A stretch of 64,000 nucleotides of DNA from Flavobacterium sp. (lineage in GTDB: Bacteria; Bacteroidota; Bacteroidia; Flavobacteriales; Flavobacteriaceae). The stretch lies in contig CP051546.1 of assembly GCA_012837155.1 (NCBI GenBank), positions 1,281,075 through 1,345,074 on the forward strand, given 5' to 3'. The notes under the pieces were generated by a model. The model was given only the letters and a program-made list of their open reading frames with translations. It made no database searches and was not told the origin of the DNA. A program made the position numbers and the translations under genes. This document shows positions 40,580 through 49,246 of this stretch, in pieces; position 1 is the first letter of the stretch, and each line of letters starts with the position of its first letter.

Positions 40580-41035
40580 ATGTTAAACATCGTTTTAGTA
40601 GAACCCGAAATCCCCAATAATACTGGAAATATTGGTCGTTTGTGTGTGGGTACCAAAAGTAGGTTACACCTGATTCATCCTTTTGGATTTGTTATTAATG
40701 ATAAAAATCTCAAACGTTCTGGTTTGGATTATTGGGTGCATTTGGATGTGGTCGAATACCAAAATAGCGAAGAATGGATCGCTCAAATTCCTGATCAATC
40801 GCGGGTTTTTTTGATGAGTTCTCATGCTGAAAAATCGATTTATGAAACTGATTTTCAGGACGAAGATTGGTTGGTTTTTGGTAAAGAAAGTGTGGGATTG
40901 AGTGAGGAATTTTTGGCAAAATTCGACAACCATTTAACGATTCCGATGTCTAATTTAATCCGAAGTTTTAATATTGCTAATTCGGTTGCATTTGTAGTTG
41001 GCGAAGCAAAAAGACAGATAGGATTAAAAATCTAA
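40580..41035 (+). CDS. trmL: tRNA (cytidine(34)-2'-O)-methyltransferase TrmL
   Basis: This 151-residue SPOUT-fold enzyme methylates the 2'-O of the wobble base of tRNA-Leu isoacceptors. Hallmarks: 'VLVEPEIPNNTGNIGRLCVG' at the N-terminus, 'LVFGKESVGLSEEFL' and 'IPMSNLIRSFNIANSVAFVV' forming the SAM-binding knot. Length fits TrmL. It is convergent with the ABC ATPase gene, overlapping its 3' end by 4 bases. Confidence 0.92.
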   Translation: MLNIVLVEPEIPNNTGNIGRLCVGTKSRLHLIHPFGFVINDKNLKRSGLDYWVHLDVVEYQNSEEWIAQIPDQSRVFLMSSHAEKSIYETDFQDEDWLVFGKESVGLSEEFLAKFDNHLTIPMSNLIRSFNIANSVAFVVGEAKRQIGLKI

Positions 41036-41814
41036 GAAATCACAAATTTCCCTTTTTCGCTGTCAAAAACGATATGTTCATTTTTGAATAAAGTGTTAAA
41101 ACTTCCTTTCATAATTAAATTACAAGGTTGGTCTTGAATTACATTTTCAGGAGTCATAATAATCATTTCGTCACTCAATTGTATTGCCATATCAATATCA
41201 TGAGTCGAGAAAAGAATGCATTTTCCAGTTTCTTGGGTTAGTTTTTTCAAGAGTTTAAAAAGGGCTACTTTGTGTAGTAAATCTAAGTGGGTTGTGGGTT
41301 CATCCAAAATAATTAGTGGAGTGTCTTGTGCCAAAGCTCTTGCAATTAACACTATTTGTAATTGTCCATCACTAATTTCATAATGTTTTTTTGATGTCAA
41401 ATGCTCAATTTGAGTGCGCGCTATTGCTTCGTCTATTTTGGCACTGTCATGGGGGGTTAATTTTCCAATCCAATTTGTATAGGGTTGTCTTCCTAAAGCG
41501 ATGAGTTCCCAAACTGTCAAATTGCTTGGGGGCAATTTATCGGTAAGAACAACACTAAGATTTTGTGCCAAAGTCAAAGTATCTAGTTCGTGAATGCTTT
41601 TTCCATTCAAAGAAACTGTTCCTGAAAGGGGTTTCTGGATGCCTGTTATGGTTTTTAAAAGAGTTGATTTTCCTATGCCATTTGCTCCAATTAAGGCAAT
41701 AAGTTTTGATTCGTTTAAAAGCAAATCAATATCTGAACCAATGATATTTTTCTTCTTTTTATTAGTATATCCAATACTAATTTTTGAAGCTTCTAAGATG
41801 ATTTTATTTTCCAT
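41032..41814 (-). CDS. btuD: ABC transporter ATP-binding protein (BtuD/FecE-type)
   Basis: This ATPase of a type II importer has 260 residues. Walker A is 'LIGANGIGKSTLL', the signature appears as 'YEISDGQLQIVLIARALAQD', Walker B as 'LIILDEPTTHLDL', followed by the switch His ('STHD'). I start at ATG 41812-41814 (MENKIILE), which shares one base with the stop of the permease gene (TAATG), so translation is coupled. It sits beside cobalamin salvage genes, hence the B12 assignment; iron-siderophore import is the alternative. Confidence 0.87.
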   Translation of the reverse strand: MENKIILEASKISIGYTNKKKKNIIGSDIDLLLNESKLIALIGANGIGKSTLLKTITGIQKPLSGTVSLNGKSIHELDTLTLAQNLSVVLTDKLPPSNLTVWELIALGRQPYTNWIGKLTPHDSAKIDEAIARTQIEHLTSKKHYEISDGQLQIVLIARALAQDTPLIILDEPTTHLDLLHKVALFKLLKKLTQETGKCILFSTHDIDMAIQLSDEMIIMTPENVIQDQPCNLIMKGSFNTLFKNEHIVFDSEKGKFVIS

Positions 41815-42845
41815 TAGTTCATCATTTTGCGTTTTCGGATTAACAACCAAATCACGATTGGCGCACCAAAAACGGAAGTTACGGCATTAATAGGCAAAGT
41901 AACGTCGCTTCCTGGCAGTTGCGAAATACTGTCGCAAATAAGCATAATTATTGCGCCCAAAAGCAATGTGCTCCAAAATAAAACCCCGTGATTACTGGTT
42001 TGGAAAACCAATTTGGCAATATGCGGCACGGCCAATCCAATAAAGGCGATTGGTCCCACATAAGCGGTAATACTTCCTGCCAAAATACTGGTGGCAAGTA
42101 TGATAATCAATCGGGTTCTTTTGTGGTTTATTCCTAAACTTTGGGCGTAATTTTCTCCTAAAAGCAAAGCATTTAAAGGCTTAACGCTGACAAGACTTAA
42201 TAGTAGACCAATAGTTACGCAAATAGCTAAAATTCCAATTGAAAGCCAAGACATATTGCCTAGGTTTCCTAAAGACCAAAAAGTAAATTTCTGTAATTGT
42301 TCTGCTGTGCTGAAATAAGTAAGAGTTCCCACAATGGCACTAGTTAAACTCCCAAACATTAAACCTACAATTAATATGGCCATGGTGTCTCTCAATTTTT
42401 GGGAAATCGCTAAAACAGCCAAGAGCACTAAAAAACTGCCCAAACTTGACGTTACAACAATGCCTAAAGACGAAAGCAAAATCGATGTTAAAAACGGAGG
42501 TAAAAAAGCAGTACCCAAAACAATTATTGCTACGCCTAAACTTGCGCCAGAACTTAATCCTAAAACATCAGGTCCCGCCAATGGATTCCTAAAGAGCGTT
42601 TGCATCAACAATCCGCTGATTGATAATCCCATTCCAACGAGGATTGCAGCAATGGCTTTGGGCAATCGATAATCGATGATGATGTATTGCCAAGTTGGTT
42701 TGCTTGCCTGACTTCCCGTGAGACTATTGTAAATTTCATCGAACGGAATAGTAATAGAACCAAGGCTGATATTTGTAAAAAACAACAAAAGTAGCCCTAG
42801 GGATAACAAAAAAAATAAAAGAGTATTTCGTTTTTTATTGAACAA
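41814..42845 (-). CDS. btuC: FecCD-family ABC transporter permease (BtuC-like)
   Basis: This 343-residue polytopic inner membrane protein should have about ten helices. Family motifs are 'DYRLPKAIAAILVGMGLSIS', 'LFRNPLAGPDVLGLSSGASLG' and 'ITAYVGPIAFIGLAVPHIAK'. It would form the translocation channel with the adjacent ATPase and binding protein. One base separates its frame from the binding-protein gene. The cobalamin substrate is inferred from the neighbourhood. Confidence 0.9.
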   Translation of the reverse strand: MFNKKRNTLLFFLLSLGLLLLFFTNISLGSITIPFDEIYNSLTGSQASKPTWQYIIIDYRLPKAIAAILVGMGLSISGLLMQTLFRNPLAGPDVLGLSSGASLGVAIIVLGTAFLPPFLTSILLSSLGIVVTSSLGSFLVLLAVLAISQKLRDTMAILIVGLMFGSLTSAIVGTLTYFSTAEQLQKFTFWSLGNLGNMSWLSIGILAICVTIGLLLSLVSVKPLNALLLGENYAQSLGINHKRTRLIIILATSILAGSITAYVGPIAFIGLAVPHIAKLVFQTSNHGVLFWSTLLLGAIIMLICDSISQLPGSDVTLPINAVTSVFGAPIVIWLLIRKRKMMN

Positions 42846-42846
42846 T

Positions 42847-43989
42847 TTAATTTAGTTTTTGAGCAAAGGTAAGAGTGTAATTTGGTAGTAATTCTGGGTG
42901 GAATATCTTGATATAATCCTTTAGAACTAAGTCAGGTCGGCTGGGCGATAATTCATAAAAAAGTGTTCCGCCTGTTGCTCCCGTTTTTCCTTCAAAAGTA
43001 TATATATTTTTTGTTTTAAAAGCATCAAATTGACTGTAGTGAGGATTGCTTTTTCCAAAATCAGCTACGGTTTTAAATAAACCAGAGGTAATCCAAAAAG
43101 TTGCTTTCTTTCCTTTTATTAATATTCTTTCAAATGAAAAGGCTTGACTTCCTGTACCTTTTAAATCGCTCCAAAGGTAGTTTGCTTTTGCATCCTTGAT
43201 AAATTGTGCAATCCAGCTGTTTCCTCTAGCTACAAACCATTGGTTTTGATACATATAGCCATACAATACAGTAGCTTTGTTTTGTTGAGACGAAACTAGT
43301 GCAAGTGCATCATTATAATTAGTGGCAATTTGGTTAAACAACTTTTGAGCTTCTTTTTCCTTGGCAAATAAAGCGCCATATAATTTAATCCATTCTGCTT
43401 TGCCAAGAGGAGATTGTTCCATCCAATCGGCTTGAATTAAAACAGCTAAGCCGCTTTTTTTTAAATTATCAAGCATAGGATTATTGTTGTCTACCCCAAA
43501 AGCTACAATCAAATTAGGGTTTAAATCGATAAGTTTTTCGATGTCTAATCGTTCGTTTTGTCCTACGTTTTTTACGGCTCCATTGTCGATAAGGGCTCTT
43601 GTTTTTTTGGAAGAAATATAATCAGTATGTGGGAATCCAACTAATGATTTTTCGACACCAAGCATTTCTAGATAAGGAATAGTTGTTGTAGAGGTGGTAA
43701 CTATCGAATGTAGCGGCACTTCAATAGTTGGGTATTTTTGTAGACTATCAGGAATAATTCCTTTTTTTTCTTTTAGAATATAAGTAAAATCTTTATCGGA
43801 ATTGGGCCAAGGATTAATGATTTTTACAATCGAATAGCCTTTTTGTTTGTAGATTGCTAAACTGTGTGCATACGCAATGGCATTTTGTCCCGAAGGGGTT
43901 TTTGAGGCTTCTGAGTTGTCGTTTTTTTTGCAGCTAACACTAAAAAGAAGCAGTACAAAAAATATCTTTTTTATAGAATTTATGCTCAT
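42847..43989 (-). CDS. ABC transporter substrate-binding lipoprotein (BtuF-like)
   Basis: This 380-residue type III periplasmic binding protein has lipobox 'LLLFSVSC' (Cys about 20). It has the two-lobed pattern with 'TTTIPYLEMLGVEKSLVGFP' and 'LIDLNPNLIVAFGVDN'. I start at ATG 43987-43989 (MSINSIKK), because the -7 box at 44011-44018 overlaps the upstream in-frame start. It should deliver the substrate to the BtuCD-like pair. Cobalamin is likely from context. Confidence 0.85.
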   Translation of the reverse strand: MSINSIKKIFFVLLLFSVSCKKNDNSEASKTPSGQNAIAYAHSLAIYKQKGYSIVKIINPWPNSDKDFTYILKEKKGIIPDSLQKYPTIEVPLHSIVTTSTTTIPYLEMLGVEKSLVGFPHTDYISSKKTRALIDNGAVKNVGQNERLDIEKLIDLNPNLIVAFGVDNNNPMLDNLKKSGLAVLIQADWMEQSPLGKAEWIKLYGALFAKEKEAQKLFNQIATNYNDALALVSSQQNKATVLYGYMYQNQWFVARGNSWIAQFIKDAKANYLWSDLKGTGSQAFSFERILIKGKKATFWITSGLFKTVADFGKSNPHYSQFDAFKTKNIYTFEGKTGATGGTLFYELSPSRPDLVLKDYIKIFHPELLPNYTLTFAQKLN

Positions 43990-44010
43990 TATTTGTTTAA
44001 AATTGATGAG

Positions 44011-44018
44011 CAAAGGTA
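44011..44018 (-). promoter_or_regulatory. Probable promoter -7 box of the ABC transporter operon
   Basis: The minus strand reads TACCTTTG, 21 bases before the binding-protein ATG. No riboswitch is visible in the divergent spacer. Confidence 0.5.
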
Positions 44019-44138
44019 AAGTGAAAATAATATTTTTGGACGGGCAAAGTCATAATTTCGAAATAATTTTTCAAATTAGGAATATTGAAAGCGATTCAAA
44101 ATATGCTGCATTATGTAAAGAAGTATCAGTTCAACCCT

Positions 44139-44146
44139 TATCTTTG
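44139..44146 (+). promoter_or_regulatory. Probable promoter -7 box of the cobalamin salvage operon
   Basis: TATCTTTG lies 45 bases before ATG 44192, in the spacer shared with the divergent transporter operon. Confidence 0.5.
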
Positions 44147-44191
44147 CGAGTCTTTTTTTATGAAAGACCGTAAAAAACAAATAAATTTAGT

Positions 44192-45106
44192 ATGATTAAA
44201 GTCTGTTCTTTTTTACCAGCAGCAACTTCTATGATATATGAAATGGGTTTAGAGGAACATTTGTACGGGGTTACTTTCGAATGTTCGTCGGATAAACCTA
44301 AAGTGGTTCGGTCATTTTTAGAACACACAAATCACAGCAGCAAAGAAATTGATTGCATTGTTACCGAGTCAAAAAGGCAAGGAAAAAGTTTGTATTATAT
44401 AGAGGAGGATTTATTGCAAACCATTGCTCCCGATGTTATTTTTACTCAGGATGTGTGCGATGTTTGTCAAATAGACACAAGTCACGTGGCTCGTGCGATT
44501 TACAAATTATCAAAAGAACCAGCATTAATACCACTTATTCCTAGGAATTTAGAAGATATTTATCAAAATGCAATTGCTATTGCAAAGGCTTTTGGCAAAG
44601 AAGAACGAGCGCATGATTTAATTTCAAAACTTAACAAAAGAACCGATTATATTCTGGATCAGCTGCGCAAAAATAATGCTCCTCTCAAAAGGGTCATGGT
44701 TCTAGAATGGCTGGATCCCATATATAATTGTGGTCATTGGATTCCGTATCAAATTTCTCAGGCTGGTGGCGTTGACATGCTTTCAAATCCTTCGGGGTAT
44801 TCGATTGTTACAGATTGGGAGAAAATTATTTTGTACAATCCTGAAATATTGGTCGTTGCGCCTTGTGGTTTTGATACGGCGAGAGCAAGTCAAGAAATCG
44901 AAAAATTAACCCAGTTAAAAGGCTGGAGCAATTTAAAAGCGGTTCAAAAGGAGTCTGTTTTTCTTGCAGATGCTGATTTGTTTACGCAGCCAAGCACCAC
45001 GGTTGTTGATGGAATAGAACTTTTGGCCGCCTTATTTCATCCTGATATTTTTGAGGTGCCCGTACAATTGAGGTCAAAATACCAGTCTTTTTTTCAAATA
45101 AAATAG
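44192..45106 (+). CDS. Cobalamin-binding protein, BtuF-like without signal peptide
   Basis: This 304-residue protein has the BtuF/periplasmic-binding-protein fold ('VCSFLPAATSMIYEMGLEEH', 'TQDVCDVCQIDTSHVARAIY', 'VLEWLDPIYNCGHWIPYQI'). It lacks any signal peptide, so it should be cytoplasmic. Such proteins are common in B12 loci of Bacteroidota and many archaea. It may hold cobalamin or cobinamide for the salvage enzymes encoded next to it; that role is inference. First gene of the salvage operon. Confidence 0.85.
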   Translation: MIKVCSFLPAATSMIYEMGLEEHLYGVTFECSSDKPKVVRSFLEHTNHSSKEIDCIVTESKRQGKSLYYIEEDLLQTIAPDVIFTQDVCDVCQIDTSHVARAIYKLSKEPALIPLIPRNLEDIYQNAIAIAKAFGKEERAHDLISKLNKRTDYILDQLRKNNAPLKRVMVLEWLDPIYNCGHWIPYQISQAGGVDMLSNPSGYSIVTDWEKIILYNPEILVVAPCGFDTARASQEIEKLTQLKGWSNLKAVQKESVFLADADLFTQPSTTVVDGIELLAALFHPDIFEVPVQLRSKYQSFFQIK

Positions 45107-45112
45107 AAGCAA

Positions 45113-45508
45113 ATGAAGGTTTTTTCTACTGCTGTTAGGATTAAAATCTGCGCTACTTGCGGAACTTCATTCAATTGTGGAGATTCTGAGGGAGGAATCG
45201 CTTGTTGGTGCAATGATTTTCCGCCCATTTTCAAGCCGTTGGAAACGGACGATTGTCTCTGTCCAGTTTGTTTTAAGCAGGCTTGTGTGGTAAAAATAGA
45301 AGAATATGTAGCAACCATAACGCCAGAAACCGCAATCAACAACAAAGCGGCATTTCTTCCGAAACAGACTAATTTGATTGAAGGAATAGATTACTATTTA
45401 GAAAATAATAATTATGTTTTCAAGGAATGGTTTCATCTTAAAAGGGGATCTTGTTGCACCAATGGATGCAGACATTGTCCTTATGGATTTAAAAAAAGAG
45501 TATCATGA
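45113..45508 (+). CDS. Cysteine-rich CWC/DUF5522-like protein
   Basis: This 131-residue protein has two Cys-rich blocks. The first has 'KICATCGTSFNCG', 'GGIACWCNDFPP' and 'CLCPVCFKQAC' (CWC type). The second is the C-terminal 'RGSCCTNGCRHCPYGFKKR', matching DUF5522. The 14 cysteines suggest zinc or Fe-S binding. It overlaps cobU by 4 bases and lies 6 bases after the cobalamin-binding protein gene, so it belongs to the salvage operon. Its function there is unknown. Confidence 0.78.
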   Translation: MKVFSTAVRIKICATCGTSFNCGDSEGGIACWCNDFPPIFKPLETDDCLCPVCFKQACVVKIEEYVATITPETAINNKAAFLPKQTNLIEGIDYYLENNNYVFKEWFHLKRGSCCTNGCRHCPYGFKKRVS

Positions 45509-46014
45509 TATATTTAATTACAGGCGGAGAACGCTCAGGAAAAAGTAGTTATGCCGAAGATTTGGCAAAAAAATTATCAGATAAACCCGTGTATGTGGCA
45601 ACAGCCCGAAAATGGGATGATGATTTTCAAAAACGTATCGATCGTCATCAGAAAGACCGTGATGAAAGATGGACAAACATAGAAAAAGAAAAACATTTAA
45701 GCGAAATAGACTTTTCGGGTAAAGTGGCTATCGTTGATTGTGTAACGCTTTGGCTGACTAATTTTTTTGTAGATACTAAAAATGATGTTTCCTTATGCTT
45801 AGAACAAGCCAAAGCAGAAATTGATGCCATTGCCAATCAGCAAAACACAACAATCATTATTGTGACTAACGAAATAGGAATGGGCATACACGCTGAAACT
45901 TCTATTGGACGAAAATTTACGGAACTGCAAGGATGGATGAACCAATATATAGCACAAAATGCAGAGAAAGTAGTGTTAATGGTTTCAGGGATTCCTGTAA
46001 GAATAAAGGGATAA
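45505..46014 (+). CDS. cobU: Bifunctional adenosylcobinamide kinase / cobinamide-phosphate guanylyltransferase
   Basis: This 169-residue protein has the CobU P-loop 'LITGGERSGKSSYAEDLAKK' at the N-terminus, 'VYVATARKWDDDFQKRIDRH' and 'VAIVDCVTLWLTNFF' then 'IIIVTNEIGMGIHAE'. It phosphorylates adenosylcobinamide and attaches GMP, activating it for the CobS step. The length is normal. Its ATG overlaps the previous stop. Confidence 0.95.
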   Translation: MIYLITGGERSGKSSYAEDLAKKLSDKPVYVATARKWDDDFQKRIDRHQKDRDERWTNIEKEKHLSEIDFSGKVAIVDCVTLWLTNFFVDTKNDVSLCLEQAKAEIDAIANQQNTTIIIVTNEIGMGIHAETSIGRKFTELQGWMNQYIAQNAEKVVLMVSGIPVRIKG

Positions 46015-46016
46015 TA

Positions 46017-46658
46017 ATGAATTTTGTCACATCCTGGAGCGGAGGAAAAGACAGTTGCTATGCTATGATGCAGGCGGTTGAGCAAGGTTTTACTCCAAAA
46101 GTTTTGCTTAATATGATGAATGAAAACGGAAAAGTATCCCGTTCTCATGGATTGCCTTTGTCGATTTTAAAGCAACAGGCTCAAAAAATGAAATTGCCCA
46201 TAGAAGCAGTTCCAGCAACTTGGGACGATTATGAGCAAAAGTTTATTCGTACTTTAGCATGGCTGAAAACCAGCTATCATTTGGATGCAGCCGTTTTTGG
46301 CGACATCGATTTGCAGCCGCATCGGGATTGGGAAGAAAAAGTATGCGAAGCGGCTTCTGTCAAAGCCATTTTGCCTTTGTGGCAACAAAACCGAATTGTT
46401 TTGGTCAATGAAATGATCGAAAACGGTATCGAAACGATGATTGTTTCCTGTACTATTCAAATGGGCGAAGGGTATTTGGGAAAACTATTGACAAAAGAAT
46501 TGGCCTTAGAATTACACGAAAAAGGTATTGATCCCTGTGGCGAAAATGGGGAATTTCATACTTTGGTGTTGCATTGTCCTCTTTTTTCAGAAAGAATTGC
46601 GCTTCCTGAATTTAAGATTAAAACGTATAACGATTATTGTTTTATGATTTGGGAATAG
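46017..46658 (+). CDS. Dph6-related ATP pyrophosphatase in the B12 operon
   Basis: This 213-residue PP-loop enzyme starts 'MNFVTSWSGGKDSCYAMM' and has 'VFGDIDLQPHRDWEEKVCE' and 'CGENGEFHTLVLHCPLF', the marks of the diphthine-ammonia ligase (COG2102) family. Bacteria have no diphthamide, so the substrate must differ; ATP-driven amidation of a B12 precursor or another metabolite is possible but unproven. I choose the ATG at 46017, two bases after the cobU stop. Confidence 0.83.
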   Translation: MNFVTSWSGGKDSCYAMMQAVEQGFTPKVLLNMMNENGKVSRSHGLPLSILKQQAQKMKLPIEAVPATWDDYEQKFIRTLAWLKTSYHLDAAVFGDIDLQPHRDWEEKVCEAASVKAILPLWQQNRIVLVNEMIENGIETMIVSCTIQMGEGYLGKLLTKELALELHEKGIDPCGENGEFHTLVLHCPLFSERIALPEFKIKTYNDYCFMIWE

Positions 46659-46689
46659 CCGAGCTTTGTTGAAAATATAAAATAAAAGA

Positions 46690-48363
46690 ATGATGACTTA
46701 TCTAGATGAAATTTTAAAATCCCGTCGGGACACGCGTCATTTTACAAATGAAACTGTTCCAGATAATGTGATTAAAAAAGCATTACAGGCAGGACATTGG
46801 TCTCCTTCGGTAGGGTTGACTGATGCGACTAAATATTATTTGATTAAGTCGGATGAAATAAAAAAAGCAGTTAAGGAATTGTTTTTAGACTATGATAAAA
46901 AAGCAGCCAATCAAACAGATAATGAGCAGCAAAAAGTGCAATACCAAGCTTTGAAACTCGAAGCAATCGTAGAAGCACCACTTGGATTAGTGATTTGTTA
47001 TGATCGTTCGGTTTTGAATAATTTTACCATCGGAACGGTGGGCAGCAATGAGGCAATAAAGTTTAGTGCTGTTTGTGCGGCACAAAACATTTGGCTTTCC
47101 TTGACGGAGCAAGGCTATTCGATGGGTTGGGTTTCTATTTTAAATTATTATCAGTTTAAAAAACTTTTGGGTTTGCCTGAAAATATAGAGCCTTTGGGGT
47201 ATTTTTGCGTGGGGAAGCCTGCTACGAATTATGACAATCAACCGATGTTACAACAATTACATTGGAAACAAAAGGCAGCATCGCCAGTTGTAGAAGAAAT
47301 TTTATTTCCAATACCAGCGGAGACGGCATGGAAAGAGGTGAAATCTCATACAGAATTTACCTCATTTAGCGATGCTTTACAATATAAAATAGATAATAAA
47401 ACCAAGCCCACGGGTTCGTTAGGGATTCTTGAAGTTTTAGCCAAGCAAATAGGAGGTGTTTTTCAAACCTTGGAGCCCAAAATTAACCAGCCCAATATAA
47501 TCGTTTTTGCTGCGGATCACGGAATTGCACAACACGGTCTAAGTGCCTATCCGCAGGATGTTACTCGGCAAATGGTAGCTAATTTTCTAGAAGGTGGAGC
47601 CGCAATTAATGTTTTTTGCAAACAAAACAACATCAGATTGTCGATTGTAGATGCGGGGGTAAATTATGATTTTGCACCTAATGCAAATTTAATTTCCGCA
47701 AAAATAGGAAAAGGAACCCAATCGTTTTTGCAGAATCCAGCAATGAGTTTATCCGAATTAGAGTTGTGTTTTAAAAAAGGACATGAAATAGTGAAAGACA
47801 TTGCAAAAACAGGGAGCAACTGCGTTGGTTTTGGCGAAATGGGAATTGGGAATACGTCGACGGCTTCTGTTTTAATGAGCGTGATTACCGGAATTGCCAT
47901 CGAGGATTGTATAGGAAAAGGCACGGGTATTAATGATGAAAAGTTGCAATTCAAAAATGAAATTCTAAAAAGAGCCATTAAAAATTATAAAGGAGCGAAC
48001 GATTTGGATAGTAAATTGGCTTATTTTGGAGGGTTTGAAATTCTTCAAATGGCGGCTGGAATGTTAGAAGCCTATAACAACAAGATGCTAATTTTAGTTG
48101 ATGGTTTTATTTGTGGTGTGGCGTTTTTAATTGCTTATCAAAAGAATAAATCGATACTTAAAAATGCTATTTTCAGTCATCAATCAGCTGAACAGGCGCA
48201 TAGTAAACTGTTGAATTATTTGAATGCAAGGGCGATTTTGCAGCTCGATTTGCGATTGGGCGAGGGAACGGGTTGTGCGGTGGCTTTCCCAATTATTCAA
48301 TCGGCGGTCGTGTTTTTGAATGAGATGGCGAGTTTTGAATCTGCTGGGGTTAGTAGTTCATAA
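46690..48363 (+). CDS. BluB-CobT fusion: DMB synthase + nicotinate-nucleotide:DMB phosphoribosyltransferase
   Basis: This 557-residue two-domain enzyme has BluB (flavin destructase, FMNH2 to 5,6-dimethylbenzimidazole) at residues about 1-205 ('LKSRRDTRHFTNETVPDNVI', 'QAGHWSPSVGLTDATKYY', 'EQGYSMGWVSILNYYQF', 'PLGYFCVGKPATNY'). CobT is at about 215-557 ('TKPTGSLGILEVLAKQIGG', 'FAADHGIAQHGLSAYPQDV', 'GEMGIGNTSTASVL', 'LDLRLGEGTGCAVAFPII'). The pair makes and activates the lower ligand of B12. Separate genes are the rule in proteobacteria. DMB synthesis by BluB needs oxygen, fitting an aerobe. Confidence 0.92.
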   Translation: MMTYLDEILKSRRDTRHFTNETVPDNVIKKALQAGHWSPSVGLTDATKYYLIKSDEIKKAVKELFLDYDKKAANQTDNEQQKVQYQALKLEAIVEAPLGLVICYDRSVLNNFTIGTVGSNEAIKFSAVCAAQNIWLSLTEQGYSMGWVSILNYYQFKKLLGLPENIEPLGYFCVGKPATNYDNQPMLQQLHWKQKAASPVVEEILFPIPAETAWKEVKSHTEFTSFSDALQYKIDNKTKPTGSLGILEVLAKQIGGVFQTLEPKINQPNIIVFAADHGIAQHGLSAYPQDVTRQMVANFLEGGAAINVFCKQNNIRLSIVDAGVNYDFAPNANLISAKIGKGTQSFLQNPAMSLSELELCFKKGHEIVKDIAKTGSNCVGFGEMGIGNTSTASVLMSVITGIAIEDCIGKGTGINDEKLQFKNEILKRAIKNYKGANDLDSKLAYFGGFEILQMAAGMLEAYNNKMLILVDGFICGVAFLIAYQKNKSILKNAIFSHQSAEQAHSKLLNYLNARAILQLDLRLGEGTGCAVAFPIIQSAVVFLNEMASFESAGVSSS

Positions 48364-48460
48364 AACATTGATTATAAATGGGTTTTATTGCTATTCATTC
48401 GTTTGACTTTACGATATTAAAACTTTCGACTTACTTACCTCGACCGAAAAAAATAAAAAA

Positions 48461-49246
48461 ATGAAAAAAGAAATTCACATATTTTTTACCGCTTTGATGT
48501 TTTACACTCGAATTCCCTGTCCTAAAAACATCGACCACAATCCTGATTATTTAAACAAAGCTTCGCGGTATTTTCCGCTAGTGGGCTGGATTGTCGGGGC
48601 GATTTGTTTCGGAGTTTATTATCTGTCGTCTTTTGTTTTTTCTCAAGCAATAGCTGTAATACTGTCGATGATTGCGGGGATTTTTACCACGGGTGCTTTT
48701 CACGAAGACGGTTTTGCTGATGTTTGTGATGGTTTTGGAGGCGGTTGGACCAAAGAAAAAATTCTGATGATTATGAAGGATAGTGCCATTGGTGCTTACG
48801 GAGCAATTGGAGTGGTGTTATTGTTTTTGCTTAAATTTCAAGTAATGTCAGAATTAATGGCAGTTTGGAATAGGAATCAATTTATACTTTTATTATTGTT
48901 TGTTTCCGCTCATTCCCTAAGTCGTTTTGCGGCTATTTCAATCGTTTTTACCCATGATTATTCGAGAGAAGATGCTACAAGTAAGAGCAAGCCCATTGCT
49001 CAGAATTATACTTGGAGAGAAGTTGCAGGAGCTTTCTTTTTTGGCTTGTTGCCTCTTTTAATTTTGACTTATTTTCAATGGCAATTTATAACGGTTTTAG
49101 TTCCAATTTTCTTGATACGCTACTTCTTGGCGCGTTATTTTCAACAATGGATTGGCGGTTATACGGGCGATTGTCTTGGTGCGACCCAACAAGTTTGCGA
49201 AGTGTTATTTTACTTATCCTGTATTGCTTTATGGAAGTTTATTTAG
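48461..49246 (+). CDS. cobS: Adenosylcobinamide-GDP ribazoletransferase
   Basis: This 261-residue integral membrane enzyme joins adenosylcobinamide-GDP with alpha-ribazole to make adenosylcobalamin. The motifs 'FYTRIPCPKNIDHNPDYLNK', 'TGAFHEDGFADVCDGFGGGW', 'DSAIGAYGAIG' and 'IGGYTGDCLGATQQVCEV' fit CobS, with five or six membrane helices. Its last 16 bases overlap the cobC start. Confidence 0.95.
   Translation: MKKEIHIFFTALMFYTRIPCPKNIDHNPDYLNKASRYFPLVGWIVGAICFGVYYLSSFVFSQAIAVILSMIAGIFTTGAFHEDGFADVCDGFGGGWTKEKILMIMKDSAIGAYGAIGVVLLFLLKFQVMSELMAVWNRNQFILLLLFVSAHSLSRFAAISIVFTHDYSREDATSKSKPIAQNYTWREVAGAFFFGLLPLLILTYFQWQFITVLVPIFLIRYFLARYFQQWIGGYTGDCLGATQQVCEVLFYLSCIALWKFI

Noticed and set aside
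41032..43989. Iron-siderophore ABC importer
   Set aside because: Not excluded by sequence, but the divergent cobalamin salvage operon and the riboswitch-controlled receptor make cobalamin more likely.
49012..49230. N-terminal extension of the cobC product
   Set aside because: The extension is an alternative frame of cobS; the family's N-terminus begins at the ATG at 49231.
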